From Exophiala sp. HKRS030 (lineage: Eukaryota > Ascomycota > Eurotiomycetes > Chaetothyriales > Herpotrichiellaceae): a stretch of 64,000 nt of DNA. The notes under the pieces were generated by a model that worked only from the letters and a program-made list of their open reading frames with translations, was not told where the DNA came from and did not search any database. Shown one piece after another: positions 26,277 through 35,650 of this stretch. Where the stretch lies: NCBI GenBank assembly GCA_023897205.1, contig JAHWDD010000001.1:806001-870000 (forward strand), read 5' to 3'. The translations under genes and the position numbers were made by a program. The first letter of the stretch is position 1. Each line of letters begins with the position of its first letter.

Positions 26277-28852
26277 ATGCCCTTATCCCGGACTCGGTCC
26301 CTATTCCGAAGTCTGAGCGCGAGTAATGCAAACGTGCACGCGAACAACCCCAGTACTGGCGAGCCCAGCGATCATAAGCAGGGCCGCACCAGCAACAACA
26401 GCACCAAGTCCACCGTCCAGGAAGACGGCAATTCACTCGTTTCCAACTTGGGCTTCACATTGCCCACCCTCTCTACACTTGCGCACATCACTACGCGTCG
26501 ACGAACAAGAGCGAAATCGACAAGCAAAAGCAAAAGCAAAAGCAGAGATCGGGCTCCAAGTCAGCTAGACCTCAGCACCACCGATGGCCAGAGCGAACAT
26601 GACCAACACCTCCCCCGACACGCGTGGACTCCGCAGGCCAATGGCAAAGTCACAGGCGCCCATGGTTCGAGCTCAGGAAATGCACCAGCCACACCTACTA
26701 CTCCTCGTACTAACCAAGATCCTTCTCCTCCTCCCACTCCCGCCCCAACCGACCCGGACACGCCAACGCCAGCAACTGAACCCACCTCATTTTCCACGAA
26801 GCCGTCTCAGCCAGATACACCCACCTCCACGACGACGCCTGCGCCAGCGAAGACGGCGACCATCAACCATTCTGCTGCCGGTGCTGGCGTTTACATAGAC
26901 AGTCCCTCCCTTGATCCTCCATCCTCGTCACATCCTCCCTCTCCCGTCGCCACGAATCCTCCACTCGTCCTCGTCCAGCGACCCTCCACCCCAAACGTCC
27001 CGTCACTTCCAGCTCCGTCATGTCCTCGATATGAGCCTCACGAAGCAATGCAGAGAAAACTATGGGTGAAGCGGCCCGGCGCTTCCCCGACCAGAGTAGA
27101 GGTCGCCGAGGATGATCTGGTCGATAATGTTCGCGATGTCATTCTGCAAAAATATGCCAATTCACTCGGCCGCAGCATCGATGCCCCCGACATCACGCTG
27201 AAAATCATCAGTCGCGAACAAGGAAACAAAAATGTCCCGCTGGAACGTGCCTTGGGCCCCGAAGAACCGATTGGCGCCACCCTTGATTCCTACTATCCCG
27301 GCGGACAGACGGTCGACGAAGCTCTCGTCATCGAAGTGGCATCTGCCCGGCGGACTCCGCGGCCATCACCTCGGGGAGGCAACCACCAAATTTCCTACTA
27401 CTATCAGGATCAATATCGACCTCCCGACGATGCTCGAGAATACTTTCCTCCCATGCCCTTGCACTCTCCTCACCTCTCTACTGTAGCGCACCCGGGCGCC
27501 GTTCAACATTCCATGTCCGTCTTGACTACTGGTCAGCTGCCACCTTTACCCAGTCCCGGATCACATGGCAGACGGCACGGCAGACCAAAGTATGGCAGGC
27601 AGCATACGAGCAGCCCGACCATTCTACATACAGTGCAGCCTAATGGACAGGTCATAGGTACGTGGGATTTGTGGGATTTGTGGGATTTGTGGGTTCCCAA
27701 ATGATGTACTGACATGGCGAAACAGAGACCAAATCACAGATGAATGGCACCATTCCCACAGCACCTCCCCTTCCTACTCCTCCGGCACAAGGTGACCACA
27801 AACAATCCATAACTCCTCCCAATCGAGGTTCTTCTCCGCATCCCGGGCAGAAACAAAAACAAAAACAAAGGCGGAATTTGGTCAGAAATCGATCCTCCAA
27901 TGGTGATCCCTCATCTTCCACCAAACCTGCTTCGGCAGCTCTTCTGGATGGCACCGTCCCTCCAATCAATGTGCTCCTGGTCGAAGACAACGTCATCAAC
28001 TTGAAATTGCTCGAAGCATTCATGAAGAGACTCAAGGTCAGATGGCAATCGGCCATGAACGGCAAAGAGGCTGTGACAATGTGGAGGAAAGGTGGTTTCC
28101 ACTTGGTCTTGATGGACATCCAGCTTCCAGTCATGAATGGGTTGGAAGCCACCAAAGAAATCCGACGACTTGAAGCTGTGAATGGGATTGGTGTTTTTGG
28201 CGGAAGTCCTATCGACAACCATTCTAAGATCACTCCAACCAACGGTGCTCCGGCAGAGGCTGATGTTTTGCCTGACCGAAGTCTTTTCAAAAGTCCAGTC
28301 ATCATTGTTGCTTTGACAGCCAGCAGTTTACAAAGTGATCGACATGAAGCTTTGGCTGCGGGCTGTAATGACTTTTTGACAAAGGTGAGACTACCCTGTA
28401 TGTTCTCCAGTTCTTTTCTGCTAACCGTTAGATAGCCGGTCAATTTTGTATGGATGGAACGTAAAGTCACCGAATGGGGTTGTATGCAAGCCTTGATTGA
28501 TTTTGATGGATGGAGAAAGTGGAAGCAATACGCCGAGGAAAAGGCAAAAGAAGACCCGGCGAAGAAGGCAGCCGAGGCCAAGGAAGAAAAGGCAAAGGCG
28601 AAAGCAGCATTGACAGCCATGTTTTCTCGACCGCCGCCCAGCGTCAAAAAGGACAGTTCCGACGGCACTGGATCATCGTCGTCGAATACGGCAAACCGAA
28701 GCACGACCCCCTCTCTGAACGGCACGGCAAAGAAAGCCAGCAGTCCAGGTACGACAGGACCACCTCGAGGTCATAGAAATAGTCGAAGTACTTCCAATGG
28801 TGGTCGAGGGAGTTTGGAGAGTATGGCGGAAGAAAATGGAGCTGGGTCGTGA
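26277..28852 (+). CDS. sskA/ssk1: Ssk1 response regulator of the HOG pathway
   Basis: Exons 26277..27657, 27726..28384 and 28436..28852 give 818 residues; phases match. The start is the ATG beginning 'MPLSRTRSLFRSLS', preferred over an in-frame Met 23 codons upstream. The N-half is disordered (Thr/Pro/Ser). A beta-grasp-like segment near 265-365 ('KLWVKRPGASPTRVEV') follows. The receiver domain starts near residue 541: acidic pair in 'LLVEDN', phospho-acceptor Asp in 'LVLMDIQLPVMNG', Thr in 'VALTASS' and the Lys-Pro of 'FLTKPV', which spans the second intron. A Lys/Glu/Ala-rich helix and a Ser-rich tail end the protein. Ssk1 receives phosphate from histidine kinases through Ypd1 and, when unphosphorylated, activates the MAPKKK of the osmotic-stress pathway. 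Intron 1 carries three copies of TGGGATTTG; retaining it would add a few residues and a stop. Confidence 0.93.
27658..27690 (+). repeat. Short tandem repeat at the 5' end of ssk1 intron 1
   Basis: Three head-to-tail copies of TGGGATTTG lie just after the donor GTACGT. The array is inside an intron, so length changes would be tolerated. Confidence 0.8.
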
Positions 28853-29159
28853 TATGTGTGTGTTCACAACGTGTTTTTTATTTAGTTTAAAGTTATATCA
28901 ACCTCTGAGAAGACGACTCTTTTAAAATTTATTTTTAAATATCAGATAATTTTGTCGTGTTTGGCAATACGTGTCAAAAGATTTTCCAAGCGTCGTTCTT
29001 CTAAAGGGGTTATAAGGGTTGATGGCATTTCGTTGTGTTTCTCTCCGACCGTGGGACTTGGGAAGAGAGGAAGTGTTGTTACCTTGGAGTGTCTTTGGCA
29101 GTATAATAACGAGGTGAGAAGTATACGCAGTTACAGGGTCAGGCCTGTGTTTTTGTTGT

Positions 29160-29197
<38 letters not shown>

Positions 29198-29279
29198 GAG
29201 TCCATAATGCCTGGGTAGGTACCGAAGGTGGGTTGTTGTTTGGGTCAAGGTACCTACCTATATAACTACATGTACACCT
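28853..29279. other. Convergent intergenic region
   Basis: Between the 3' ends of the ssk1 and HAD genes. It starts with AT-rich DNA (28870-28950) suitable for 3' ends and contains the GT microsatellite listed separately. No gene was seen. Confidence 0.4.
29163..29194. repeat. (GT)n microsatellite
   Basis: About 15 uninterrupted GT units in an intergenic region. Such tracts are length-variable between strains. Confidence 0.9.
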
Positions 29280-30284
29280 TTACAGAGCTTTGTGTTGTCT
29301 GTCAACCTCATCGGCGAATTCGGCCAAGGTGTTGAACCTCCAACCGTATCCTACCCGACCTTTTTCGTGTAGAGACTTGAAATCGGCTCTTCCTGTTCCG
29401 GCTCCCGACCGATTGATCCACACACTAGGTACACCCAAAGCCTTACAAGGGACGTGATCGTGGTACAAACTTTGAGCGACGTGTAGATTGTCAAATCTAC
29501 TCGTACTCGCAGAAGTACACAGGGGACCTTTTGCTTCATCACCATCACCATCATCATCATCATCACCACCACCATCATCACCACCACCTTGATCTTTCTC
29601 GATTGTCATTGTCCTTTCGAGATTTTGAAAGAGGTGTTTGAAATTTTCGTGACAAGGTTTATAAGAACCTACATCTTGAGCCGTAAAGATTCGCCAAAAG
29701 GAAACGGTGTCGGCGAGAGGACCTGACAAGGTTTGGGAGAATGATTGACGATCGACGTTTGAAAGTGCCGTCAATCGGTAATACCGAGATAGTTTCTCCA
29801 TGGCCGACAGAGTATCTGGAAATGGTGGCCAAGTTCCGACACTTTGACCGAAATTGTTGGCCCTCGTTTCGACCTCCAGGTTTGGCAAGTCCGGGTTTAT
29901 TGATGGGACCATTTTTGGGTCTGAATCGGAGTCCAAATCTGAAAGGATTTCATTGGCGGTTTCAATGTACGCCCTCTCCAGGATCACAGTGTATGATGTT
30001 TTGGGCCAAACGGACTGAAGATTCTTTTCGTGTTTTGCAAACAGGTCGGACAATGCTTGACGTGCTGTCGGGTCTGTGGCGGCATTCTTGTAAGGTGAAT
30101 CATGACCGAGGTGGACCAACAGAGGGGAAAAATGTCGAATGATGCTAGATTCCCATTGGATCAAGGTCTCGTAAATGTCAAACGACAATGTCTTGAAAGA
30201 CGTCAGGGGTCTGTTGGGGATGGTGGGTGTCGGCATGGGTAGGTCGGTGTTGTCATCATCGACCGTCCGAGGTTGAATGGTCAT
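29280..30284 (-). CDS. HAD hydrolase, type II haloacid dehalogenase-like
   Basis: 334 residues from the ATG at 30284; an in-frame Met at 30410 would add 42 hydrophobic, poorly conserved residues and is less likely. The type II haloacid dehalogenase signatures are in order. Motif 1 is 'SFDIYETLIQWE', whose first Asp is the expected nucleophile; the family usually has Gly where this has Glu. Motif 2 is 'ALSNVD' and motif 3 is 'SYKPCHENF' with the Lys. The C-terminal signature is 'HVAQSLYHDHVPCKALGV' followed by 'WINR'. Family members cleave halide from 2-haloacids, but many fungal copies have unproved substrates. An Asp/Gly-rich insert near residues 235-255, coded by a CAT/CAC-type repeat (about 29535-29590), interrupts the core and has probably grown by repeat slippage. 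Confidence 0.82.
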   Translation of the reverse strand: MTIQPRTVDDDNTDLPMPTPTIPNRPLTSFKTLSFDIYETLIQWESSIIRHFSPLLVHLGHDSPYKNAATDPTARQALSDLFAKHEKNLQSVWPKTSYTVILERAYIETANEILSDLDSDSDPKMVPSINPDLPNLEVETRANNFGQSVGTWPPFPDTLSAMEKLSRYYRLTALSNVDRQSFSQTLSGPLADTVSFWRIFTAQDVGSYKPCHENFKHLFQNLERTMTIEKDQGGGDDGGGDDDDDGDGDEAKGPLCTSASTSRFDNLHVAQSLYHDHVPCKALGVPSVWINRSGAGTGRADFKSLHEKGRVGYGWRFNTLAEFADEVDRQHKAL

Positions 30285-31167
30285 GGTTTTGGCCCCGCAA
30301 AGACGAGGTGGTAGGGAAGTCAAGGAAGAGCAGTAAAGGTACTCTGTAGGAGATAGAGAGAGAAGGGGGGCGATGTCGAAGGACAAGAATGACCTGCCGA
30401 TTTTACTCAAGCACCTTTTTTTTATATCGCTCCCTATTCTGCGGGCCCGAAAAAGGTATCGACAATACGCGTGACGGAGTTGATCATCTCGAGGTCCTCC
30501 GTATAGTCGTCACCTCCGTCCCCTCAATTTTTGGGTGACAGTTGACGCGCGCGATCATGGAACATGGCTGGCATGACCTGGTTAAAAGGTAGGTAGGCAA
30601 CAATCCACTTGTTCTTTACTCACCCTTCCTCAAAGAGGTTTAATTCTTTTTCACCATGTGTACGAACGTACGTATGAGTATTGCGGAGCTGCGAAAAAAA
30701 AACCCTTCCTCCTCTTACCAGTTTGAGAGACAAAAAAAGACCATGGTTTTGTGTGAGAGGGTGATGCGTATTGTGAATTGGACACAAATATTGTAGTCAA
30801 CCGGAGGTCAAATGACGCCAATGTCCGTTGCGAGTAAAAAGAGCCTCAATACGCCGCAGAGTCTTTTCTTGGTCATCCTCGTACTCGTACATAAACATCT
30901 GGCTTAGTAAATCAGGTAGTTCCTACAATAGCTCCATCGATCGACACAGATTCCTTGTGCTCGTTACTCCGTACTTATGGAGTCATATTGAATACGCTCC
31001 GACGAACCAAATATCGATCTTGATTAAATTTACTCGACCTCAAAGAGATGTTCGGGAGACAAGGGGGACTTAATTACCAAAAGTAGCTACATGAGCACAA
31101 GACATGCAAAAGCACTACCCACCACGAGTTTCACACAGTCCGACGCGCTCGTCGCGAGGTGTATCCA
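30285..31167. other. Intergenic region
   Basis: About 880 bases between two minus-strand genes. It holds CT-rich promoter-like DNA of the HAD gene, a TACTCCGTAC word at 30965 and A-rich runs (30693, 30733). No coding content was recognised. Confidence 0.35.
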
Positions 31168-32133
31168 TCACAAGTTCTCGCCGACAACACCAGGCTCGGC
31201 CTTTTCCAAAATCTCGACCAACTCCTTCCAAACCTTCTCGCTAGCCTTTTTTCCATCCTCACTCCTGACAAACGAGGACAATGCATCGTCGTCGACCTTT
31301 GAATTGGTCATGTACTTGCCGTGGCTCTTGGGTCCGGCCGCCGCGGCCGCCACCAACGTCCGACTACCGACCTCGGTGGTACGTGCAAACAAGAACTTGA
31401 GGACGGTGAAGGTCAGTCCGCCTTCGCGGGCGAGTTCGGAATGGCACAGGCCAGGGTTGAGGTAGTTGACGGTGACCTCGCCCTCCCCACGCATCCTGGG
31501 GACCATGGCGCGGACGGCGAGGACCTCGAGCAGTTTGCTCGTCGGGTACCGTTCCTTGAAGTCGGTCTTGGTCTTGTCGTCGAGCGCGTCAAAGGTGTTT
31601 GGCTCCCTCCACTCGGGAAACTTGGACATGCCGTGGACCTCGGACGAGACGACGGTCAAGGTCGGGGTGGTGCTGGTCTCCTTGGCCGTGGCCCTCAGTT
31701 TGGGAAGCATGAGAAGGGCAAGCAGGAACGTCGACAGCACGTTGACCGTGACGGTACGCTCGTGGCCCTCGGCGAGGTCCCATTTGAACGTGGCGACTCC
31801 GGCGTTCTCCAACAGGACGTCAACCCGCGAAAGGTCGTCGGTGGCTCGTTTGGCGAATGCCCGCACAGAGTCGTACGACGCCAGGTCCAGATGCCAGACT
31901 TGGATGACGGAGGCGTCGCAGTCGGTCGTGGCTTCAATGTCCTTCTTGGCGGCCTCGCCGGCGGCCGTGTTTCGTACGGCGAGGATGAGCTTCGCGGCCC
32001 CGAGGCGAGCAAAGTGTCGAGCCGCTTCTTTCCCCAACCCGGTGTTGCTCCCCGTCACGATGACCGTCTTTCCCGAAAAGGACGCCGTCGGGTACGGAAG
32101 TCGAACGAATTGTTGAGATATCAAGTTGCCCAT
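31168..32133 (-). CDS. Short-chain dehydrogenase/reductase (SDR)
   Basis: A single exon of 321 residues. Rossmann cofactor motif TGSNTGLG at residues 27-34; 'LLENAGVA' is the NNAG-equivalent motif (ENAG). The catalytic pair is in 'YPTSKLLEV' (Tyr and Lys), preceded by Ser in 'VVSSEVHG'. The arrangement resembles the retinol-dehydrogenase-like/WW-oxidoreductase-like fungal SDRs that use NADP(H) on lipophilic alcohols and ketones; the substrate is unknown. GC-rich third positions make a long antisense frame, which is a shadow. Neighbours are a HAD protein (same strand, 880 bases downstream) and an alpha/beta hydrolase reading away on plus. Confidence 0.88.
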   Translation of the reverse strand: MGNLISQQFVRLPYPTASFSGKTVIVTGSNTGLGKEAARHFARLGAAKLILAVRNTAAGEAAKKDIEATTDCDASVIQVWHLDLASYDSVRAFAKRATDDLSRVDVLLENAGVATFKWDLAEGHERTVTVNVLSTFLLALLMLPKLRATAKETSTTPTLTVVSSEVHGMSKFPEWREPNTFDALDDKTKTDFKERYPTSKLLEVLAVRAMVPRMRGEGEVTVNYLNPGLCHSELAREGGLTFTVLKFLFARTTEVGSRTLVAAAAAGPKSHGKYMTNSKVDDDALSSFVRSEDGKKASEKVWKELVEILEKAEPGVVGENL

Positions 32134-33381
32134 TGTGGTAAGTGTTGGGTATGTGTTCTAGGATTGGGAAGGAGGGAAGCTATCAATTCTTTTTGTGATG
32201 GTGAATGGGTCGGACAATGATATTTTGGAGAGCAACACCGACTATGAAAGGTAGGAAATGACTGGGGCTTTATAGGAGGTACTCAAGGAGATGAAAACGT
32301 GAACGCAATCACCAATGCTTTATCTTCGATTTTTTTTCTTGACGGAGTCCACTTAACCCCGTGAATTGGGAGGGCACTTGGACTTTGCTTGTAGAAATTA
32401 GAAATCGTATTCAGGCAACAACAAAAACATGCCAGGTCTTGTCTATTTCGCTAGCAGGAGACTGTGCAGACACCCCAGAGTACCGGAGGTTGGGACATAG
32501 CTACGGAGTACCCAGTAAACTGTACATAGTCCGTATTCGTCCACACACACACGCTAGACCGTATCGAGGGAAACCAGCGAACTTGGTCTCCACCGACGTT
32601 TTGATCCGTGGATTGATTGGTTCTCCGTACACTATGGATGGACTTGGTTCTTTTCTCAAGGGTCAGGGTTTTGTACTCCGTGAATTAACGCCGTGGACAG
32701 GGCTACCGTGGCTACTACAGATGTAATTCTGGACATGAGCTTTTCGGAAGCATTGAGAACCTGGACATTGCCGATGTCCAATGTATATTGAAAGGGAGGC
32801 TGTGTACGTACGGGGGTACAATAGTACTCATACAATAGTACGCTAAACAATAACCCCAACTCTATGACATAATCGCTCTGTGGTATTGTACATTGACTAG
32901 TACACAGTAACGGAAATGGGTACCTAGGTAAGGTAGTCAACAATACTTGTTGTAGTAGAAGGGGTCAAAAAGTAGTTCTCGTAATGTACATTGTATATCT
33001 ATCTCGTACAGACGTCAACGGCAAAGACAAGCCAGACCCCCCTTGTGTTTAATCCGCTCATACCAAGGAAATCTTACAAATATACCCCACCTACGGAGTA
33101 CTACGAAGGTACTTGTATGTACGAGTTACGCGAAAGAAGGGTCCTTTAGCAAAAGTACGTCACAGTTTTTTGTCCGAGGAGTGACTTTTCTCCAAGTTAA
33201 ACTAGGTAAAGAATAAGTCTCGAGAGAGAAATTTATACGTGTATATGACTTTGAGCGTTCGGCTTCATACGACATCCCTCTGTGCGCCTGACGATAAATC
33301 ACAATCACACAATAAAGCGACAACAAGCCAACCAACACAAACTAGGTCACGCCTGTTGAAAGATTTCAGCAAACACAGAAA
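32134..33381. promoter_or_regulatory. Divergent promoter region, SDR / alpha-beta hydrolase
   Basis: About 1.25 kb between two head-to-head starts. It carries TACTCCGTAC-type words at 32502, near 32673 and at 33092, and many GTAC-containing short words (32800-33125). No coding frame of note was seen. Confidence 0.35.
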
Positions 33382-34296
33382 ATGGCTGATACAAATCTTA
33401 CCGAGACATTCACCTACTCTACCGAGACACACAGCTTCAACATTCGCTGGACGTCACTGGGCGACTCAACCTCACCACCTCTAATCTTTGTCCACGGCAC
33501 ACCCTGGTCTTCCCGCGTGTGGCACGACTACGCACAGTCTTTCGCCAGATATTTTCACGTGTACTTATTCGACAACCCTGGTTTCGGGGAGAGCCCCCTC
33601 GGCCAACCTCTCCCGGGCAAGCAGGACCAAATCACCGACAAGATCGCCCTCGACGCGGACCTCAAGCAGCAGTCGGAAGCCTTTGCCGCCTTGTTCAAAC
33701 ACTGGGCACGAGATTGGTCTCCCAACAACAAAGCACATGTCATCGCACATGACCACGGTGGTCTCATGAGTCTGCGCGCCAACATCCTGCACGGTTGTGA
33801 CTATGCGAGTCTGTGTCTCATCGACGTGGTGGCGATCGGACCGTTCGGCCAACCGTTGTTCAAGTTGGTCGCGCAGCACCAAGACGTCTTCAATGCCCTG
33901 ACGGGGCCGGTGTTTGAGGGTGTGGTCGAGTCTTATATCCGTGACGCGGCTCACAAAGAACTAAATCCAGAGACGATGGACATGCTGAAGAAACCGTGGG
34001 TGTCAACCGAACAGGGCAAAATGGGCTTCGTCAGACAGATGGAGCAGGCCAACAGCCGGAGCACGGCCGAGGTCGAAGGGAAATACCCTGGAGTGGGGAG
34101 AAGGATGCCGGTGAAGATCATCTGGGGAAAAGAGGACAAATGGATCCCCTTTGATACGGCGGAGAAGTTGAAGGAGAAGCTAAACGCAAAGGATGCAGTT
34201 CTCATTGACGGAGCCGGACATTTAATCATGTATGATCAACCAGGAAAGTTGGGCGTCGAGCTCGGCTGGTGGTTGAGCGATGTGACCCATTCGTAA
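33382..34296 (+). CDS. Alpha/beta hydrolase with Asp nucleophile (epoxide hydrolase / haloalkane dehalogenase type)
   Basis: A single exon of 304 residues. The oxyanion motif 'FVHGTPWSS' and 'FDNPGFGESP' are typical of the fold. The nucleophile elbow reads 'AHDHGG' with Asp124 where lipases have Ser. Asp at this site is the mark of epoxide hydrolases, haloalkane dehalogenases and fluoroacetate dehalogenases. The catalytic His is H280 in 'GAGHLIMYD', and the acid is probably in 'IWGKEDKWIP'. A helical cap lies between residues 150 and 225; the cap Tyr pair of true epoxide hydrolases was not identified with certainty. The substrate is unknown. The 3' end overlaps the antisense tail of a truncated HET gene. 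Confidence 0.85.
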   Translation: MADTNLTETFTYSTETHSFNIRWTSLGDSTSPPLIFVHGTPWSSRVWHDYAQSFARYFHVYLFDNPGFGESPLGQPLPGKQDQITDKIALDADLKQQSEAFAALFKHWARDWSPNNKAHVIAHDHGGLMSLRANILHGCDYASLCLIDVVAIGPFGQPLFKLVAQHQDVFNALTGPVFEGVVESYIRDAAHKELNPETMDMLKKPWVSTEQGKMGFVRQMEQANSRSTAEVEGKYPGVGRRMPVKIIWGKEDKWIPFDTAEKLKEKLNAKDAVLIDGAGHLIMYDQPGKLGVELGWWLSDVTHS

Positions 34297-35283
34297 AAGG
34301 TTGGAATCCTTTTCTTCATTTGGCATTTCTTGGGGACTGCTCCGTATAATGTTTCTGCGATAGATAGCTTCGTTTTCATTTCGAAGCGCCGGTATTCTTG
34401 TCACACCCCAGCAATGACTCAGGGTCATATACTCCGCTTCTTCTGGAAGACTAGACCCATCTACTATCTTCAGTAGTGGATGTGAGGATGTTTGAGACTG
34501 TATGTTGATGAGCTTTGAGGGCTTCCGTAATGGCAAATAAGATACCGCTTGGCATTCGGTGTGTGACCCCCTACACTGGCGGACCCATGCATCAACCTCG
34601 GGTAATGTACGCTTTTGAACGTCGGAAAGGATGCTTTCGGGGGCTTCAGAACCAGCGTATGCTCGAAGTCAACTCTCTTGAAAGCGCATCAAATGCTTTC
34701 CAAACTTACCAAGGATCGGAATCAAGTAGAGAGAAATCCAGCAAGGACGGATCCCTTTCTTGGAAACATCTCCGTCGAGGAAGTATAACACGTCTAGGCG
34801 TAAGGGACCAGAAGAATCTTCGCTTTCTCTGTGTGGCAGGATTGTAGCAATACCAAACATCTTCTGTGGATTCTCCTTTGCAAATTTCCAAGTCTCATGG
34901 TATTTACCCGCTCCAGTAGTATGAAATATAGGTAGTTGATCTAGTATCAAGTTGCAAAGATGGCATCCATTGCCGGCGGAGATCTTCAATTCAGATATAT
35001 TGTAATGTCTGAAATTAGCAGACTGGACAGACTGGTCATCGCGGTGCTGCCACATTCGTCCTTGTTGTTGTCTCGCTGGCCTCGCCGGCAGCACTGGTGC
35101 ACTACCGTGAGATTCAAAGGTCTGGATACTTGAGTCGTCGTCGACGGTGGCTGCAGCTTTGCCACGAGACTGACTCATGTCATTCTCGATTTCGCCACCA
35201 GTACTCACGATCCGATGGTCCCACTGACCACTAAATAACCTGGTACAAATATCACACAGCTGGCATTTCCCAGCAGATGCCAT
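34222..35283 (-). pseudogene. HET-domain protein gene, truncated
   Basis: Exons 35283..34710 and 34661..34222; the 48-base intron (GTAAGT donor) removes an in-frame TGA and keeps phase, giving 337 residues. The N-terminus 'CQLCDICTRLF' and 'GCHLCNLILDQL' are typical of fungal heterokaryon-incompatibility proteins. 'WVRQCRGSHTECQ' is the usual Cys-His-Cys lead-in, and 'YMTLSHCWG' opens the HET domain. Only about 15-25 residues of that domain follow before the sequence loses family character and runs antisense into the hydrolase coding region. HET proteins are normally 600 residues or more. The 3' part is therefore missing, either deleted or replaced. An unspotted intron into distant exons is unlikely because a conserved gene occupies the next DNA. 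A full HET protein would trigger incompatibility cell death; this one probably does not. Confidence 0.75.
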
Positions 35284-35650
35284 GCCTATCGCGATTGTAG
35301 ATGCTCATTCAAGCTCAAAGCGACGTAAACAAACCAAATGACGGAAATGACGGCATCGCAAGATGAGCATGAGGCGTGTATCCGTCGGCGGATCGATCAT
35401 TGGTTGAGGGATCGAGACATCGACCTCCTTATCCTCCTTTGGCCACAAGTGTCTGTACACAAAATTCGACGTTCAATGTTGAGTGGTGAAGAGTCAGGTA
35501 CTCCGTACAGTATGTAGTAGTCGGTAGTGTAACCTGTTATGGGCTAGTGATCCTTATCGATAAGGACCGAAATCTTGGCTGAGAAATTACTTTTTTTGTC
35601 CGGGGTTCTTTGCCGCAAGAAGATAGATTTCTTTCCAATAGACGCCGAAC
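35284..35650. promoter_or_regulatory. Divergent upstream region, HET remnant / nop14
   Basis: 367 bases containing a TACTCCGTAC word at 35499 and a 'TTATCGATAAGG' inverted repeat near 35555. The short distance suggests that the nop14 promoter lies here. Confidence 0.35.

Noticed and set aside
27652..28725. 357-codon open frame on minus, opposite ssk1
   Set aside because: It is antisense to the receiver domain and has biased composition; the sense strand encodes clear conserved motifs.
31321..32220. 299-codon open frame on plus, opposite the SDR gene
   Set aside because: It mirrors the GC-rich third positions of the SDR gene, has Gly/Arg-biased content and shows no domain.
34669..34680. In-frame TGA in the HET gene read as a disabling stop
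   Set aside because: A 48-base GT-AG intron (34662..34709) removes it and keeps the frame; the real defect is the missing 3' part.
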